DNA from: Clostridium amylolyticum
GTDB lineage: Bacteria; Bacillota; Clostridia; Clostridiales; Clostridiaceae
Assembly: GCF_900142075.1 (NCBI RefSeq)
Contig: NZ_FQZO01000011.1
Location: forward strand, 39,727-103,726
Direction: 5' to 3'
Length of the DNA stretch: 64,000 bases
Shown here: in pieces, positions 1 through 8,832 of the stretch
How positions within the stretch are numbered: position 1 is the stretch's first letter
Layout: each line of letters starts with the position of its first letter
Translations under genes and position numbers: made by a program
Notes under the pieces: model-generated
Databases searched by the model: none
What the model was told of the DNA's origin: nothing
Seen by the model: the letters and a program-made list of their open reading frames with translations, nothing else

Positions 1-1712
1 GAGGAAAAGGTATGAAAGCAGTAGGTGAAGAGAAGCACCTAAGAAAAGCAGCCACTAAAATATTTGATGAAAGCTTTGATACCATAGAGCTTCTAGAAGT
101 ATTAAAAGAAAATTTCTGCAAAAAAGAAAATACTAATATTAATATATTTATCAATAAGTTATTTAAAGATATAGATATAGCCTATATAGAAAAATGTATA
201 TCTATTGCAGAGAATCAGATGGAAGCTACTTTTTCCGATGATGCTTTTAATGCACTTTTAATACATTTGGCTATTGCAGTAAAGAGGATACAGCTAGGAA
301 AAGATATAATTATGGATAAAGAAGAGCTTAAAGCCTTAAGAAAAATAAAAGAGTTTTCCGTAGCTTCTGCCATAGCAAAGATGCTGGAAGATAAATTTAA
401 TATAATTGTGCCTGAAGAGGAAATAGGATATGTAACCATACATCTCTTAGGAAGCAATGTAACCACTGTGGAAGAGTTAGATAAGGATAATTGGTTAGAG
501 ATAAGAATTATGGCCTCCAAGCTTATTGAAGAAATGGAAAATAACACAGGGTGCTATTTAAAACATGATAAACAGTTATTTAATGGATTGCTTCAACATT
601 TAAGACCTGCTATTTACAGATTAATTCACGATATAGAAATTAAAAATCCACTTATAGAAGAAATTAAGGAATCTTATAAAAAAGTGTTTAGTGCTGTAAA
701 AACCTCTATAGGCTTTATTGAAAAAAAGTACTTAAAGGAATTTAGTGATGAAGAAGTAGGGTACTTAACGCTGCATTTTCAAGCTTCCATTGAAAATAAT
801 AAGGATAAAGATATAAAGAAACCAGATGTATTAGTAGTATGCGCCACGGGCATAGGAACCTCTAAAATGGTATCTGCAAGGCTTCAAACCTTATTTGATA
901 TAAATATAGTAGATACTATTTCTTATAGAGAAGTAGAAAAGGCTTTAGATAAACACTCGGTAGATGTAATTATTACCACAGTGCCTCTTAAGTTGAAAGG
1001 TATAAGGTGCGTTCAAGTTAATCCATTTTTATCAGAAAAAAATATAAGTGAACTTAACTTAATATTTTCTAAATTATATAGCAATAAAAAAGGAAATAGT
1101 AAAGATAATGGTAAAGCTAATCTAAATATTGATGAATTAATAGAAGTTATTAAAGGAAGTACCGATATAAACAATTTAGATAAGCTAAAAAATGATTTAA
1201 AAGAATATTTACAGTTAGGTGTAGGTAAAAAAATACCTGAGGTTAAACCGGATCTTCAAGATATATTAAAAAAACAATGCATAGCGCTAAACTTAGAAGC
1301 TAAAACCTGGGAAGAGGCAGTTAGGTTAAGCGGTGGGCTTCTATTGAAAAACAACTACATTAAAGAAAGCTATATTGATGCCATGGTAAAAACCGTAAAG
1401 GAGATGGGACCTTATATAGTGATAGTTCCAGGTATAGCAATGCCCCACGCAAGACCTGAGGACGGAGTTAAAGCTATTGGTGCCAGCCTGGTAACCTTAA
1501 AAGAACCAATAAACTTTGGTGATAGTGAAAATGATCCTGTAAAAGTTATAATAGCCATATGCTCCACAGACCACATAAGTCATATGAAAGCTCTATCTCA
1601 ACTTATGAAAGTCATGGAAAGCCCGAATTTTTTAGAGAATATATTAAAAGTTCATAGTTCTGAAGGAGTACTAGAATATATAGAAAATCTAGTGGCTTTC
1701 CTTGGCAAATAG
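1..1712 (+). CDS. PTS-regulated transcriptional activator, LicR/MtlR type (5' truncated by window edge)
   Basis: This is a PRD-containing regulator that senses sugar supply through phosphorylation by the PTS. The reading frame is open to base 1; the first ATG, at 12, begins right at the GEEKHLRKA stretch that normally follows the DNA-binding domain, so the N-terminal helix-turn-helix lies outside the window. Counting from that ATG, PRD1 is about residues 20-150 (His85), PRD2 about 165-265, an EIIB-like domain about 270-360 with the phosphorylatable Cys277 in VVCATGIGTSKM, and an EIIA domain (mannitol/fructose type) about 425-566 with His479 in MPHARPEDG. Family members run about 640-700 aa, which fits a missing N-terminus. 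No PTS gene follows, so the target operon is probably upstream; mannitol is a guess from architecture only. Confidence 0.88.
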   Translation, partial: GKGMKAVGEEKHLRKAATKIFDESFDTIELLEVLKENFCKKENTNINIFINKLFKDIDIAYIEKCISIAENQMEATFSDDAFNALLIHLAIAVKRIQLGKDIIMDKEELKALRKIKEFSVASAIAKMLEDKFNIIVPEEEIGYVTIHLLGSNVTTVEELDKDNWLEIRIMASKLIEEMENNTGCYLKHDKQLFNGLLQHLRPAIYRLIHDIEIKNPLIEEIKESYKKVFSAVKTSIGFIEKKYLKEFSDEEVGYLTLHFQASIENNKDKDIKKPDVLVVCATGIGTSKMVSARLQTLFDINIVDTISYREVEKALDKHSVDVIITTVPLKLKGIRCVQVNPFLSEKNISELNLIFSKLYSNKKGNSKDNGKANLNIDELIEVIKGSTDINNLDKLKNDLKEYLQLGVGKKIPEVKPDLQDILKKQCIALNLEAKTWEEAVRLSGGLLLKNNYIKESYIDAMVKTVKEMGPYIVIVPGIAMPHARPEDGVKAIGASLVTLKEPINFGDSENDPVKVIIAICSTDHISHMKALSQLMKVMESPNFLENILKVHSSEGVLEYIENLVAFLGK

Positions 1713-1813
1713 ATTAAAAATTGCTATGGGATATTTCATTAAAACCATATTGACACCATATATCAAGCCGAGTATAATAACTTATGTGTTAATGAATTTT
1801 AGCACTAGGTTAT

Positions 1814-1890
1814 GGATCTTTAGCTCAGTTGGTTAGAGCAACCGGCTCATAACCGGTTGGTCCGGGGTTCGAGTCCCTGAAGGTCCACCA
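1814..1890 (+). tRNA. tRNA with CAU anticodon (elongator Met or lysidine-modified Ile2)
   Basis: A complete 77-nt cloverleaf including an encoded CCA. The acceptor stem GGATCTT pairs with AAGGTCC (one G-U), the anticodon stem ACCGG/CCGGT encloses loop CTCATAA with anticodon CAT, and the T arm carries GGTTCGAGTCC. The first base pair is G-C, so it is not initiator tRNA. A CAU anticodon can mean elongator Met, or Ile if C34 becomes lysidine. The acceptor and D arm resemble the Bacillus Ile2 tRNA as much as Met, so the amino acid is left open. Confidence 0.93.
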
Positions 1891-1891
1891 T

Positions 1892-1924
1892 AAAAAGTTG
1901 CAAACTTACGTTTGCAACTTTTTT
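1892..1924 (+). terminator. Terminator after the tRNA
   Basis: A 14-bp stem (arms 1892-1905 and 1910-1923) with loop TTAC, starting 2 nt after the CCA end of the tRNA and ending in a run of T. It is a classic intrinsic terminator. Confidence 0.85.
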
Positions 1925-2214
1925 AATTTAGAATTTACATTTTAGTGATTATAATATTTTATATTACTATTTTTCCAGTTTCCTTTTCAACCTTCTAAAA
2001 AAAGAATTACCTTTACTAAATAAAGGTACTATACTAAAAATTATTCATATGCAACATAGCTTACTTTAATAAGGTGAGCTTTTTTTATTAAAGCTTTGTT
2101 TATATGAATCGTAATAAAAAGATTTACAGCATATCATAACCTATTGTGTAAATATTTTACATATAATAAGATGTTAATATATCAATTAGGCAATTTAATA
2201 AGTGAGGTAAAATT
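1925..2214. other. Gene-free stretch with one weak hairpin
   Basis: No coding potential is seen. A hairpin at 2058-2080 (10 bp with G-U pairs, loop AAT) followed by seven T looks like an intrinsic terminator, but no gene precedes it. It may be the remnant of an older transcription unit. Confidence 0.45.
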
Positions 2215-2841
2215 ATGAAAAGAATAAAATCTGTTATGTTAGGATTAACCCTTATTATAGGAATTGGATTAATATATAACTATATCCAACTAAATAAAGT
2301 GAAAGAAGTATCAATATCATCAAATTATATTAAGTATGAATCCGCAGAGGAGTTAGAAAAAGGTGCTGAATTAATTCTAATTGGTAATACAAAAACTGAA
2401 TTTATGAAAAGAGAACATATTACAACTTTTATGTCAAATGGTGCAATAGCTGACTTTTATACTTTGCTTGACTTTAATATAAAAGAAGTTGTAAAAAAAC
2501 CAAGTGATTTTTCTCTAGATTCCAGTAAAATGATTAAAATTATTGAACCAGCTGGATTTATTACGAAAGAAAAAATAAAGAGTGAAGAACACAATGTTAA
2601 TACCATAATTAAAGATGAAACATATGAACCATTAGAAAAAAACGTTGATTATATAGTTTTTCTGAAAAAAAATGATAAAGGTCAATATGGCATTATAAAT
2701 ATGTATAGAGGCAAATTTGAGTTAAATAAAAATATAAATCCTAAATTTCATTCTAATGAAGAAGAACTTGACAAGTCTTATAAAAAAATGAAGGAAGAAG
2801 TTTTGAAAAAGTACTCAAACAATATAGAAAAAATAAAATAG
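2215..2841 (+). CDS. Membrane-anchored or secreted hypothetical protein
   Basis: I do not recognise this 208-aa protein. It starts with MKRIKS followed by one hydrophobic segment (about residues 6-24), so it is probably anchored to the outside of the membrane by an uncleaved signal. The rest is charged and soluble, with a Lys/Glu-rich C-terminus. There is no lipobox cysteine. A GAGGT ribosome site lies 6-7 nt before the ATG. It stands alone, with no operon partner within 100 nt. A cell-envelope or sensory role is possible but unsupported. Confidence 0.7.
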   Translation: MKRIKSVMLGLTLIIGIGLIYNYIQLNKVKEVSISSNYIKYESAEELEKGAELILIGNTKTEFMKREHITTFMSNGAIADFYTLLDFNIKEVVKKPSDFSLDSSKMIKIIEPAGFITKEKIKSEEHNVNTIIKDETYEPLEKNVDYIVFLKKNDKGQYGIINMYRGKFELNKNINPKFHSNEEELDKSYKKMKEEVLKKYSNNIEKIK

Positions 2842-2966
2842 TACTAATTCTTTTCCAGAAAAACTACCCTTCATTCTAAATCCTAAATTATTTACTTCCC
2901 TTTTCTAATTCGTTTACATAATATATAATAAATAGGGATTAAATACAATTTTATAATGTTATGAAA

Positions 2967-3470
2967 CTATAAATTTTTCATAATATCTTTAAGCTTTGAG
3001 GTGGAGTTTTCATCTATATATATATAGGATTTGTGGAAATAGATAGCTTTTTTACTTTTTATATCTACCCAAAGGGGATAAACCTCTCTTGTACCATCAA
3101 AATAATTTAAGATAATCTTGTATTGAGTTTTTTGGGAAGGTTCAGGTGCTATTTGTTTTTTGGAAGTATTTAAACATGAAAAAATTACATCTATATCTTC
3201 AGTCTTTCTAAAATACCAGTTCTTTAAGATAGAGCTTTCCCTAAATTCCTCAGACTTGTATATTTCTATAGTTTCCACATCTGAGCTTAAAGAAGTTTTT
3301 CTAGCTGATGTAGTGTTTACTTCATTTATCTTCGTAGAATCTAGAGATTTTGAAGGAAGAAGTGATAGAGCTAATGCTGCTAGGAATAAAATTATACATA
3401 ATAGTATTACATGATTTCTATTATAGTTAAAATTTGAAGTATTACCTTTAGATAAATAACTAGATTTCAA
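2967..3470 (-). CDS. Single-pass membrane hypothetical protein
   Basis: A 167-aa protein of unknown function. It begins at a TTG codon supported by a perfect AGGAGGT 7 nt upstream. A cytoplasmic stretch of about 22 residues is followed by one membrane segment (about 23-40) and an extracellular domain. The C-terminal half alternates short hydrophobic strands (YKIILNYFDGTREVYPLWV, then YIYID), suggesting a small beta-rich domain like those of unnamed clostridial envelope proteins. It is transcribed away from the next gene. The frame seen on the opposite strand is a shadow. Confidence 0.7.
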   Translation of the reverse strand: MKSSYLSKGNTSNFNYNRNHVILLCIILFLAALALSLLPSKSLDSTKINEVNTTSARKTSLSSDVETIEIYKSEEFRESSILKNWYFRKTEDIDVIFSCLNTSKKQIAPEPSQKTQYKIILNYFDGTREVYPLWVDIKSKKAIYFHKSYIYIDENSTSKLKDIMKNL

Positions 3471-3588
3471 ACCAATAACCTCCTATTATTTATAAAAAAT
3501 GGATGTTGCTATAATTATAACATATTATACTATAAATGGATTAAATTTCAAATAATTTGAAAATTAAAACAACTAGGAGTGATTATGC

Positions 3589-3891
3589 TTGGAATTTTCT
3601 GAAGAGAAGATTTGTGAGCTTTGTGGGAGAAAGGGTATAGAAATTACAATTCATCACCTTATACCTAAAAAAGAAGGGGGCAAAGACATGCCCACTGCAA
3701 GGCTTTGTATACCCTGTCATAGACAGATACATGCCTTATATTCCAATAGAGAATTAGCTCTAAGACTTAATACCATAGAAAAACTTCAGGAAGATGAAAA
3801 AATATCTAAATATTTGCGTTGGATAAAAAAGCAACATTCTTTGAATGATATAAAGATTAGAAAGTCTAGAGAGAGAAGGATGAAAAAATAG
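3589..3891 (+). CDS. Small HNH-endonuclease-family protein
   Basis: A 100-aa protein with a zinc-bound HNH (beta-beta-alpha metal) fold: CELCGR near residue 9, the HHLIPKK motif near residue 22, and LCIPCHRQIHAL near residue 43, giving two CxxC zinc knuckles and the HH...H catalytic core. Standalone proteins of this size are common in clostridia; whether they cut DNA is generally unknown. The start is TTG at 3589, fitting AGGAGTGAT just upstream; the ATG at 3585 is out of frame and hits a stop after five codons. No restriction-modification partner is nearby. Confidence 0.85.
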   Translation: MEFSEEKICELCGRKGIEITIHHLIPKKEGGKDMPTARLCIPCHRQIHALYSNRELALRLNTIEKLQEDEKISKYLRWIKKQHSLNDIKIRKSRERRMKK

Positions 3892-3920
3892 AAATATATC
3901 GATTATAGGGGGACTTTATT

Positions 3921-5249
3921 ATGAAGAGGAGCATTAAAATATTCCTATGGATAGGTGCTAGTTTGTTATTGATATCTTTAGTATTTTGTGGGTACTTATA
4001 CTTTTTTAAACCTATTAGTATGCACAAGCCATTGGTTTATAGTTCAAAAGGCAATGTTGTTTTAGAGAAAGAATTAACAAAAGAAGAGGTTAAGGAAGAC
4101 GTTAAATCGATGATAAACATAATTGAAGAAACTCATCCAATATTTTTAGAGGGGGAAAATAAAAAATACCAAGCAGCTAAAGAGAATTTTATAAAGGTAT
4201 GTAATAATGCTATGACTACTTCACAATTCCAATTAGAAGCATCTAAATACCTGTGTTCTTTGGAAGATGGACATACGGGAATTAGATGGAATGAGGTGGA
4301 AGCTTTAGATATAAACTGGCTATACTTAAATGGAAAACTCAGTTTGATGGATAAAGATAATAAAATCATAGATAAAGAAGTAGTAAAAATTAATGGTATA
4401 AATATTGAGGCTTTGATAAAAGGTGTTAAAGAGATATTTCCTGCTGAAAATTATGTGGCAGAAAATAAAAACATAGCTAATAGATTGAAGGGAAAGCTAG
4501 CATTAGAAGCATTAGGGGTAGAGGTTAATGATAAAGTCCCTCTAACCATAAAAGGTAACAATGGATATGAAGATATTACAGTAAAATATGCACCAATAAA
4601 TAATACAGGTAACTATAGCCGTGAGATATCCAGTAAGAAAATAGATAGTAAAACCTTTTATATAAGATTAGGTATTTGTGAAGTAAATAATTCTTTGAAT
4701 TCTGTAATTGAAGATTTAAAAAGTGCAATGAATGAAGGGGGAACTAATGTAATAATCGATGTTAGAGATAATCCAGGAGGAAACTCGCAGGCTTGCACTA
4801 AGCTTTTGGACGCTATGAATATGAAGCCGGGACACTTTGGGGCAGTAATAAGATTTTCTCCATTAGCTCAAAAATATAGAGGATATTTAAGAAGCCACGG
4901 TAAGGTGATCCTGTCAAATAGCAATAGTTCAAAGAAGAATGAAAACATAGACTTATATGTTATTACTAACGAGAATACCTTTAGTTCAGCACAGTGGTTA
5001 GCTACTTGGGTTCAAGATGGAAAATTAGGAGATATAGCAGGTTCAGCAAGTAGTAATATGCCTTCATCCTACGGAGATGTGGTTTATTTTCAATTATCAA
5101 ATTCTAAAATAGAAGGCAGTGTTTCACATAAAAAATTTACTAGACCTGATAGCAGCAAAGATAAAGAAAGAGCATTAGAACCAGATATTAAGGTAGAGAT
5201 AGGTCAAGATCCATTACAAAAAGTCAAAGAGATAATAAAAGAAAAATAA
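3921..5249 (+). CDS. Membrane-anchored S41-family peptidase-like protein
   Basis: A 442-aa protein with one N-terminal membrane segment (about residues 6-28) and an extracellular body related to the S41 tail-specific/C-terminal processing proteases. The C-terminal half holds the S41 core: IDVRDNPGGNSQ and YVITNENTFSSAQW, where Ser355 or Ser356 would be the catalytic serine. No PDZ domain is evident, so it is closer to the PDZ-less S41 subgroup than to CtpA. It probably trims or degrades envelope proteins or peptides. The preceding HNH gene ends 30 nt upstream, so the two may be co-transcribed, but no functional link is apparent. Confidence 0.82.
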   Translation: MKRSIKIFLWIGASLLLISLVFCGYLYFFKPISMHKPLVYSSKGNVVLEKELTKEEVKEDVKSMINIIEETHPIFLEGENKKYQAAKENFIKVCNNAMTTSQFQLEASKYLCSLEDGHTGIRWNEVEALDINWLYLNGKLSLMDKDNKIIDKEVVKINGINIEALIKGVKEIFPAENYVAENKNIANRLKGKLALEALGVEVNDKVPLTIKGNNGYEDITVKYAPINNTGNYSREISSKKIDSKTFYIRLGICEVNNSLNSVIEDLKSAMNEGGTNVIIDVRDNPGGNSQACTKLLDAMNMKPGHFGAVIRFSPLAQKYRGYLRSHGKVILSNSNSSKKNENIDLYVITNENTFSSAQWLATWVQDGKLGDIAGSASSNMPSSYGDVVYFQLSNSKIEGSVSHKKFTRPDSSKDKERALEPDIKVEIGQDPLQKVKEIIKEK

Positions 5250-5272
5250 ATATTTCTTAAGGAAAGTCATTA

Positions 5273-5301
5273 TTGACATTATTTTATTTAAAGTATAAAA
5301 T
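5273..5301 (+). promoter_or_regulatory. SigA promoter of the TPP-riboswitch operon
   Basis: TTGACA at 5273-5278 and TAAAAT at 5296-5301 are separated by 17 bp and lie just before the aptamer, so the riboswitch sits at the 5' end of the transcript. Confidence 0.7.
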
Positions 5302-5303
5302 CT

Positions 5304-5396
5304 AGATGTGCACTAGGGGAGCCATTATGGCTGAGATGAAATTTTCAGACCCTTTGAACCTGCACTGGATAATGCCAGCGAAGGGAAGTTGTAAGA
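5304..5396 (+). promoter_or_regulatory. TPP riboswitch (THI element)
   Basis: The conserved TPP aptamer landmarks are present in order: ACTAGGGGAGCC, the GGCTGAGATGAA pyrimidine-sensing motif, CAGACCCTTTGAACCTG, and GGATAATGCCAGCGAAGGGA. It binds thiamin pyrophosphate and turns off the downstream operon. The expression platform is the hairpin at 5450-5497. Confidence 0.97.
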
Positions 5397-5449
5397 TAAT
5401 ACAAAATATAAATCTAAAATTCACATAGGTTTACAGTTATTGGATTATT

Positions 5450-5497
5450 AAACTCTTTTCGATGGTATTGAAAATACTATTTGGAAGGAGTTTTTTT
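5450..5497 (+). promoter_or_regulatory. Riboswitch expression platform: hairpin that hides the tenA ribosome site
   Basis: Bases 5450-5460 (AAACTCTTTTC) can pair along all 11 positions, with two G-U pairs, with 5483-5493 (GGAAGGAGTTT), which contains the tenA Shine-Dalgarno sequence. Four more T follow. The same hairpin could therefore end transcription, block translation, or do both when TPP is bound. Which mechanism dominates cannot be told from sequence. Confidence 0.6.
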
Positions 5498-5498
5498 A

Positions 5499-6167
5499 AT
5501 GGAATTTTCACAAAGATTATTATTAAAAGGTAAGCCCCTTTGGGAAGCTTGTTTGGAGCATCCTTTTCTCAATGAACTTGGGAAGGGGGTTTTAGAGGAA
5601 GATAAGTTTTGTTTCTACGTTAAACAGGATTATGTTTATTTAATAGACTACATAAAACTTTTTGCCCTGGGAATGGTGAAATCTGATAGTTTAGAAGATA
5701 TGCAGGCCTTTTCTAAATGTGCAAATGCCATAGTAAATATTGAAATGGATGCACATATTGAATTTGCAAAGAAGTTTGGAATAACTAAAGAAGAACTGGA
5801 AGCTACAAAGCCAAATGCTGATAATTTATCCTATACCAAGTTTATGCTTCAAGTATCTACAGAAGGGTCCTTAGCGGAACTAGTGGCTGCCTTGCTTCCT
5901 TGTATGTGGAGTTATGCCTTTATAGGCAAGACTTTAGCTAAAGACCAAAAAGCATTAGAGCATCCACTTTATAGGGAATGGATACTTAACTACGCCAGTG
6001 AAGAATTTAATAATGAAACAGATTGGTGTATCAAATTAATGGACAAAGTAGCCGAAGGACTTCCAGAAAGGCACCTGCAAAAATTAGAGGAGATTTTCAT
6101 CCTGTCCTCAAAATATGAATATATGTTTTGGGATGGATGTTATAAAAAAGAAGGTTGGATTATTTAG
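5499..6167 (+). CDS. tenA: TenA aminopyrimidine aminohydrolase / thiaminase II
   Basis: A cytoplasmic 222-aa TenA-family enzyme. It hydrolyses amino-HMP (from degraded thiamin) to HMP, feeding thiamin pyrimidine salvage. Family residues seen: Cys135 in LLPCMWSYAF (the catalytic cysteine of the TenA-C class), Asp44 in KQDYVYL, and the acidic C-terminal YEYMFWDGCY motif. The start is ATG 5499, with GGAAGGAG at 5483-5490; an in-frame upstream TTG at 5481 would overlap that ribosome site and is rejected. It is first in a TPP-riboswitch operon and is followed with no gap by the thiZ-like gene, as expected for salvage of N-formyl-aminopyrimidine or related degradation products. Confidence 0.93.
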   Translation: MEFSQRLLLKGKPLWEACLEHPFLNELGKGVLEEDKFCFYVKQDYVYLIDYIKLFALGMVKSDSLEDMQAFSKCANAIVNIEMDAHIEFAKKFGITKEELEATKPNADNLSYTKFMLQVSTEGSLAELVAALLPCMWSYAFIGKTLAKDQKALEHPLYREWILNYASEEFNNETDWCIKLMDKVAEGLPERHLQKLEEIFILSSKYEYMFWDGCYKKEGWII

Positions 6168-6935
6168 ATGAAGGCATTAGAAATTAAAAATTTATCCTTT
6201 AAATATAAGGATTCAAGCAGGCTTATAATCGATGATTTATCCTTTAGTATAGATAAAAATGAGTTTGTTACGATTATTGCACCTAGCGGCACAGGGAAAA
6301 GCACTCTTTTCAGATTGATTTTGGGGTTATTACAGCCTCAAAAGGGCAGCATACAATTATTAAAAGAAGGTAATAAAAATATTATAGGGTATATGCCTCA
6401 AAAGGACTCTTTAATGCCTTGGAGAAATATCCTTGATAATACCTCCGTGGGGCTTGAATTAAATGGTTATAGCAAGAAAGAAGCGAGAAAGATGGCAGCT
6501 GCATCCTTTGAAGGTTTTGGGCTTAAAGGTACAGAAAAGTTATACCCTCATGAACTATCAGGGGGTATGAGACAAAGAGCCTCCTTTTTAAGGGCTGTAG
6601 TAAATAATCCTTCAATACTCTTATTAGATGAACCCTTTTCTTCTTTAGATGCATTAACCAGAAGAAAGATGCAGGCATGGTTACTAGAGCTCTGCCAAAG
6701 GGAACAGAATACGGTATTTATGATAACTCATGATATTGAGGAGGCCTTGCTTTTATCTGATAGAATACTCATTTGTACTGAACTCCCCTATAAAAATTTA
6801 AGGTCTATAGATATTAACCTTAAAAGACCTAGAAACTATGAAACCACACTTTCTAATGAATTTATAGAGCTGAAAAGACTTGTCCTTAATATTCTTGATG
6901 GCTTAGAAGAAAATAAAGGGGGAAGGGAAGAATGA
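6168..6935 (+). CDS. thiZ: ABC transporter ATP-binding protein for thiamin pyrimidine precursor (ThiZ-like)
   Basis: A 255-aa ATPase of the TauB/SsuB/ThiZ group. Walker A is APSGTGKST (about residue 38), the Q-loop region MPQKDSLMPWRN (about residue 84), the signature LSGGMRQR (about residue 127), and Walker B ILLLDEPFSSLD, with the H-loop ITHDIEEA. It starts immediately after the tenA stop and overlaps the permease gene by 4 nt (ATGA), showing translational coupling. The MPW pattern after the Q-loop is typical of ATPases serving NMT1/THI5-type binding proteins. With the next two genes it would energise uptake of HMP-type pyrimidines under TPP control. Confidence 0.92.
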   Translation: MKALEIKNLSFKYKDSSRLIIDDLSFSIDKNEFVTIIAPSGTGKSTLFRLILGLLQPQKGSIQLLKEGNKNIIGYMPQKDSLMPWRNILDNTSVGLELNGYSKKEARKMAAASFEGFGLKGTEKLYPHELSGGMRQRASFLRAVVNNPSILLLDEPFSSLDALTRRKMQAWLLELCQREQNTVFMITHDIEEALLLSDRILICTELPYKNLRSIDINLKRPRNYETTLSNEFIELKRLVLNILDGLEENKGGREE

Positions 6936-7714
6936 AGAAACTTAAGGATTATGTATTCCCTCTGATATTATTAATTCTCATACTCTTAGCTTGGGAGTTT
7001 TTAATACCTTATTTTAAAGTCCCCCATTATATTTTACCTAGATTATCTAAAACCCTTAAAGCTTTATTTACTCAAAGAGAGCTGCTGTATAAACATTCTC
7101 TGGTAACCTTAGGGGAAGCAATACTAGGACTTAGTATATCTGTAGTAATAGGAATACTTTGTGCCCTTTCTATATATCTTTGGAGGAATGTGGGTAAAAC
7201 TTTATATCCAATTATAATTTTTTCTCAAACGATTCCTATCATAGCTTTATCTCCTATTATGGTTATGTGGTTTGGGTATACCATATGGTCAAAGGTAGCA
7301 GTAGTTGTGCTGTTCTGCTTTTTCCCTATAGTCATAAGTACTCTGGATGGCTTAAATGGTGTTGATAAAGACTTAGAGGATGTTTTAAAGGCCTTAGGAG
7401 GAAGTAAATTTCAGATATTTTTTAAACTTCATGTAAATTCTGTACTGCCTAATTTTTTAAGCAGCTTCAAAATAGCTGCTACCTATAGCATTTCAGGAGC
7501 TACCATAGGAGAGTGGCTAGGAGCTGAAAGGGGATTAGGCATATATATAAAAAGGGCGGCAGGGATGCTGCAATCAGAAGCGGTTTTTGCAGGGGTGTTA
7601 GTTCTATCATTTTTAGGATTAATGCTGTTTTCAATAGGCTTTTTGTTAGAGAAGATTTTGTTAAAATATAGAAGAGGAATAAAAGGAGATAATTATGAAA
7701 TTAAAAAAAGTTAG
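6932..7714 (+). CDS. thiX: ABC transporter permease for thiamin pyrimidine precursor (ThiX-like)
   Basis: A 260-aa inner-membrane permease of the TauC/SsuC type with about six membrane segments. The cytoplasmic coupling motif EDVLKALGGSKFQIFFKLHV (about residues 150-170) contacts the ATPase, and ATIGEWLGAERGLG is the characteristic sequence after it. Its ATG overlaps the ATPase stop and its 3' end overlaps the binding-protein gene by 20 nt, so the whole operon is translationally coupled. It would carry the pyrimidine delivered by the binding protein. Confidence 0.92.
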   Translation: MKKLKDYVFPLILLILILLAWEFLIPYFKVPHYILPRLSKTLKALFTQRELLYKHSLVTLGEAILGLSISVVIGILCALSIYLWRNVGKTLYPIIIFSQTIPIIALSPIMVMWFGYTIWSKVAVVVLFCFFPIVISTLDGLNGVDKDLEDVLKALGGSKFQIFFKLHVNSVLPNFLSSFKIAATYSISGATIGEWLGAERGLGIYIKRAAGMLQSEAVFAGVLVLSFLGLMLFSIGFLLEKILLKYRRGIKGDNYEIKKS

Positions 7715-8693
7715 AATTTTATTAGTAATGATGATTGCAGTTAGTCTAGTGTTAAGTGCATGTTCTAATAATAATAATAAAGAAAAAAGCACTACTAAAG
7801 AGTTGAAAGAAGTTAATGTTCTTTTAGATTGGTATCCCAATGCAGTACATTCCTTCTTATATGCTGCTGAAGAACAAGGTTATTTTAAAGAAGCAGGGTT
7901 AAAAGTTAATTTAATTACACCAGCAGGCACCGATGATGGAATTAAGTTAGTAGCTTCCAATAAAGCTGATTTAGCCATAAGCTATCCAAAACAGGTTATT
8001 TTAGCTAGAGGGGAAAATATTCCAGTTAAATCAGTAGGAGCTATAGTTAGAAGTTCATTGAATCAACTTATGGTTCGCAGTGATTCAGGGGTTAAAACAT
8101 TAAAAGATATGGAAGGGAAAAAAGTTGGTTATCCATCCTTTGATATTGATAAGGAAACTGTGAAAACAATGGTTAGTACAGCTGGTGGAGATCCTTCAAA
8201 GGTACAGTTTGTAGATGTAGGTTATGAACTAATGGCTGGTATAGAAACTAAAAGAGTTGATGGAATCATAGGCGGATATATAAACCATGAAAAGATATTA
8301 CTAGAAAAGGAAGGCATTAAATTAGATACCTTTAATCCTGTAGATTATGGAGTAGCAAATAACTATGAATTAGCCTTTATTGCCAGTGACCATGGAATAA
8401 AGAATAATAATGACACTATACAAGCTTTCTTAAATGCTGCTAAAAAAGGATTTGAATACACTAAAACTAATTCTGATAAAGCTTTAGATTTAGTATTAAA
8501 GGTTCAAGACAAAAGTTTCCCACTAGATACAGAAGTAGAAAAAAAGAGCCTGCAGATATTGCTGCCTCTTATGGAGAATGAAAGTGGTAAATTCTTAAGT
8601 CAAGATGAAGAGAATTGGAATAACAATGCGAAATGGTTAAAAGACAGGAATTTACTTAAAGGTAAGGTTGACAGCAAAGATCTATTTAAATAA
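7695..8693 (+). CDS. thiY: NMT1/THI5-like pyrimidine-binding lipoprotein (ThiY-like)
   Basis: A 332-aa lipoprotein: a signal segment ending in VLSACSNN gives an acylated cysteine at residue 23, then the NMT1/THI5-like domain beginning VNVLLDWYPNAVHSFLYAA. This WYPN/H pattern is the hallmark of formylaminopyrimidine/HMP-binding proteins, and KKVGYPSFD and YELAFIASD lie in the expected places. It is the extracellular binding component of the transporter encoded by the two genes before it. The terminator at 8742-8783 closes the operon. Confidence 0.92.
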   Translation: MKLKKVRILLVMMIAVSLVLSACSNNNNKEKSTTKELKEVNVLLDWYPNAVHSFLYAAEEQGYFKEAGLKVNLITPAGTDDGIKLVASNKADLAISYPKQVILARGENIPVKSVGAIVRSSLNQLMVRSDSGVKTLKDMEGKKVGYPSFDIDKETVKTMVSTAGGDPSKVQFVDVGYELMAGIETKRVDGIIGGYINHEKILLEKEGIKLDTFNPVDYGVANNYELAFIASDHGIKNNNDTIQAFLNAAKKGFEYTKTNSDKALDLVLKVQDKSFPLDTEVEKKSLQILLPLMENESGKFLSQDEENWNNNAKWLKDRNLLKGKVDSKDLFK

Positions 8694-8741
8694 CTTTGAA
8701 ATCTAAAATGGTAGAAAATTAATATAGTAAGAAGTAATGAT

Positions 8742-8783
8742 AAAAAGTGAGAAACTTCATATAAATGGAGCTTCTCACTTTTT
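8742..8783 (+). terminator. Terminator of the tenA-thiZXY operon
   Basis: A 19-bp stem (arms 8742-8760 and 8765-8783, two G-U pairs) with a 4-nt loop and ending in T-rich sequence, 48 nt after the thiY stop. Confidence 0.85.
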
Positions 8784-8832
8784 AATATTTTTAAGTTAAA
8801 AAGTTTTAATATACTATCTCTACACTTTAATT

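Noticed and set aside
215..547. Open frame on the minus strand inside the first regulator gene
   Set aside because: Antisense shadow of a clear PRD protein, low-complexity Ser/Ile/Leu composition and no ribosome site.
3160..3414. Plus-strand frame overlapping the hypothetical gene at 2967-3470
   Set aside because: The minus-strand frame has a perfect ribosome site, a membrane segment and full length; this one is its antisense shadow.
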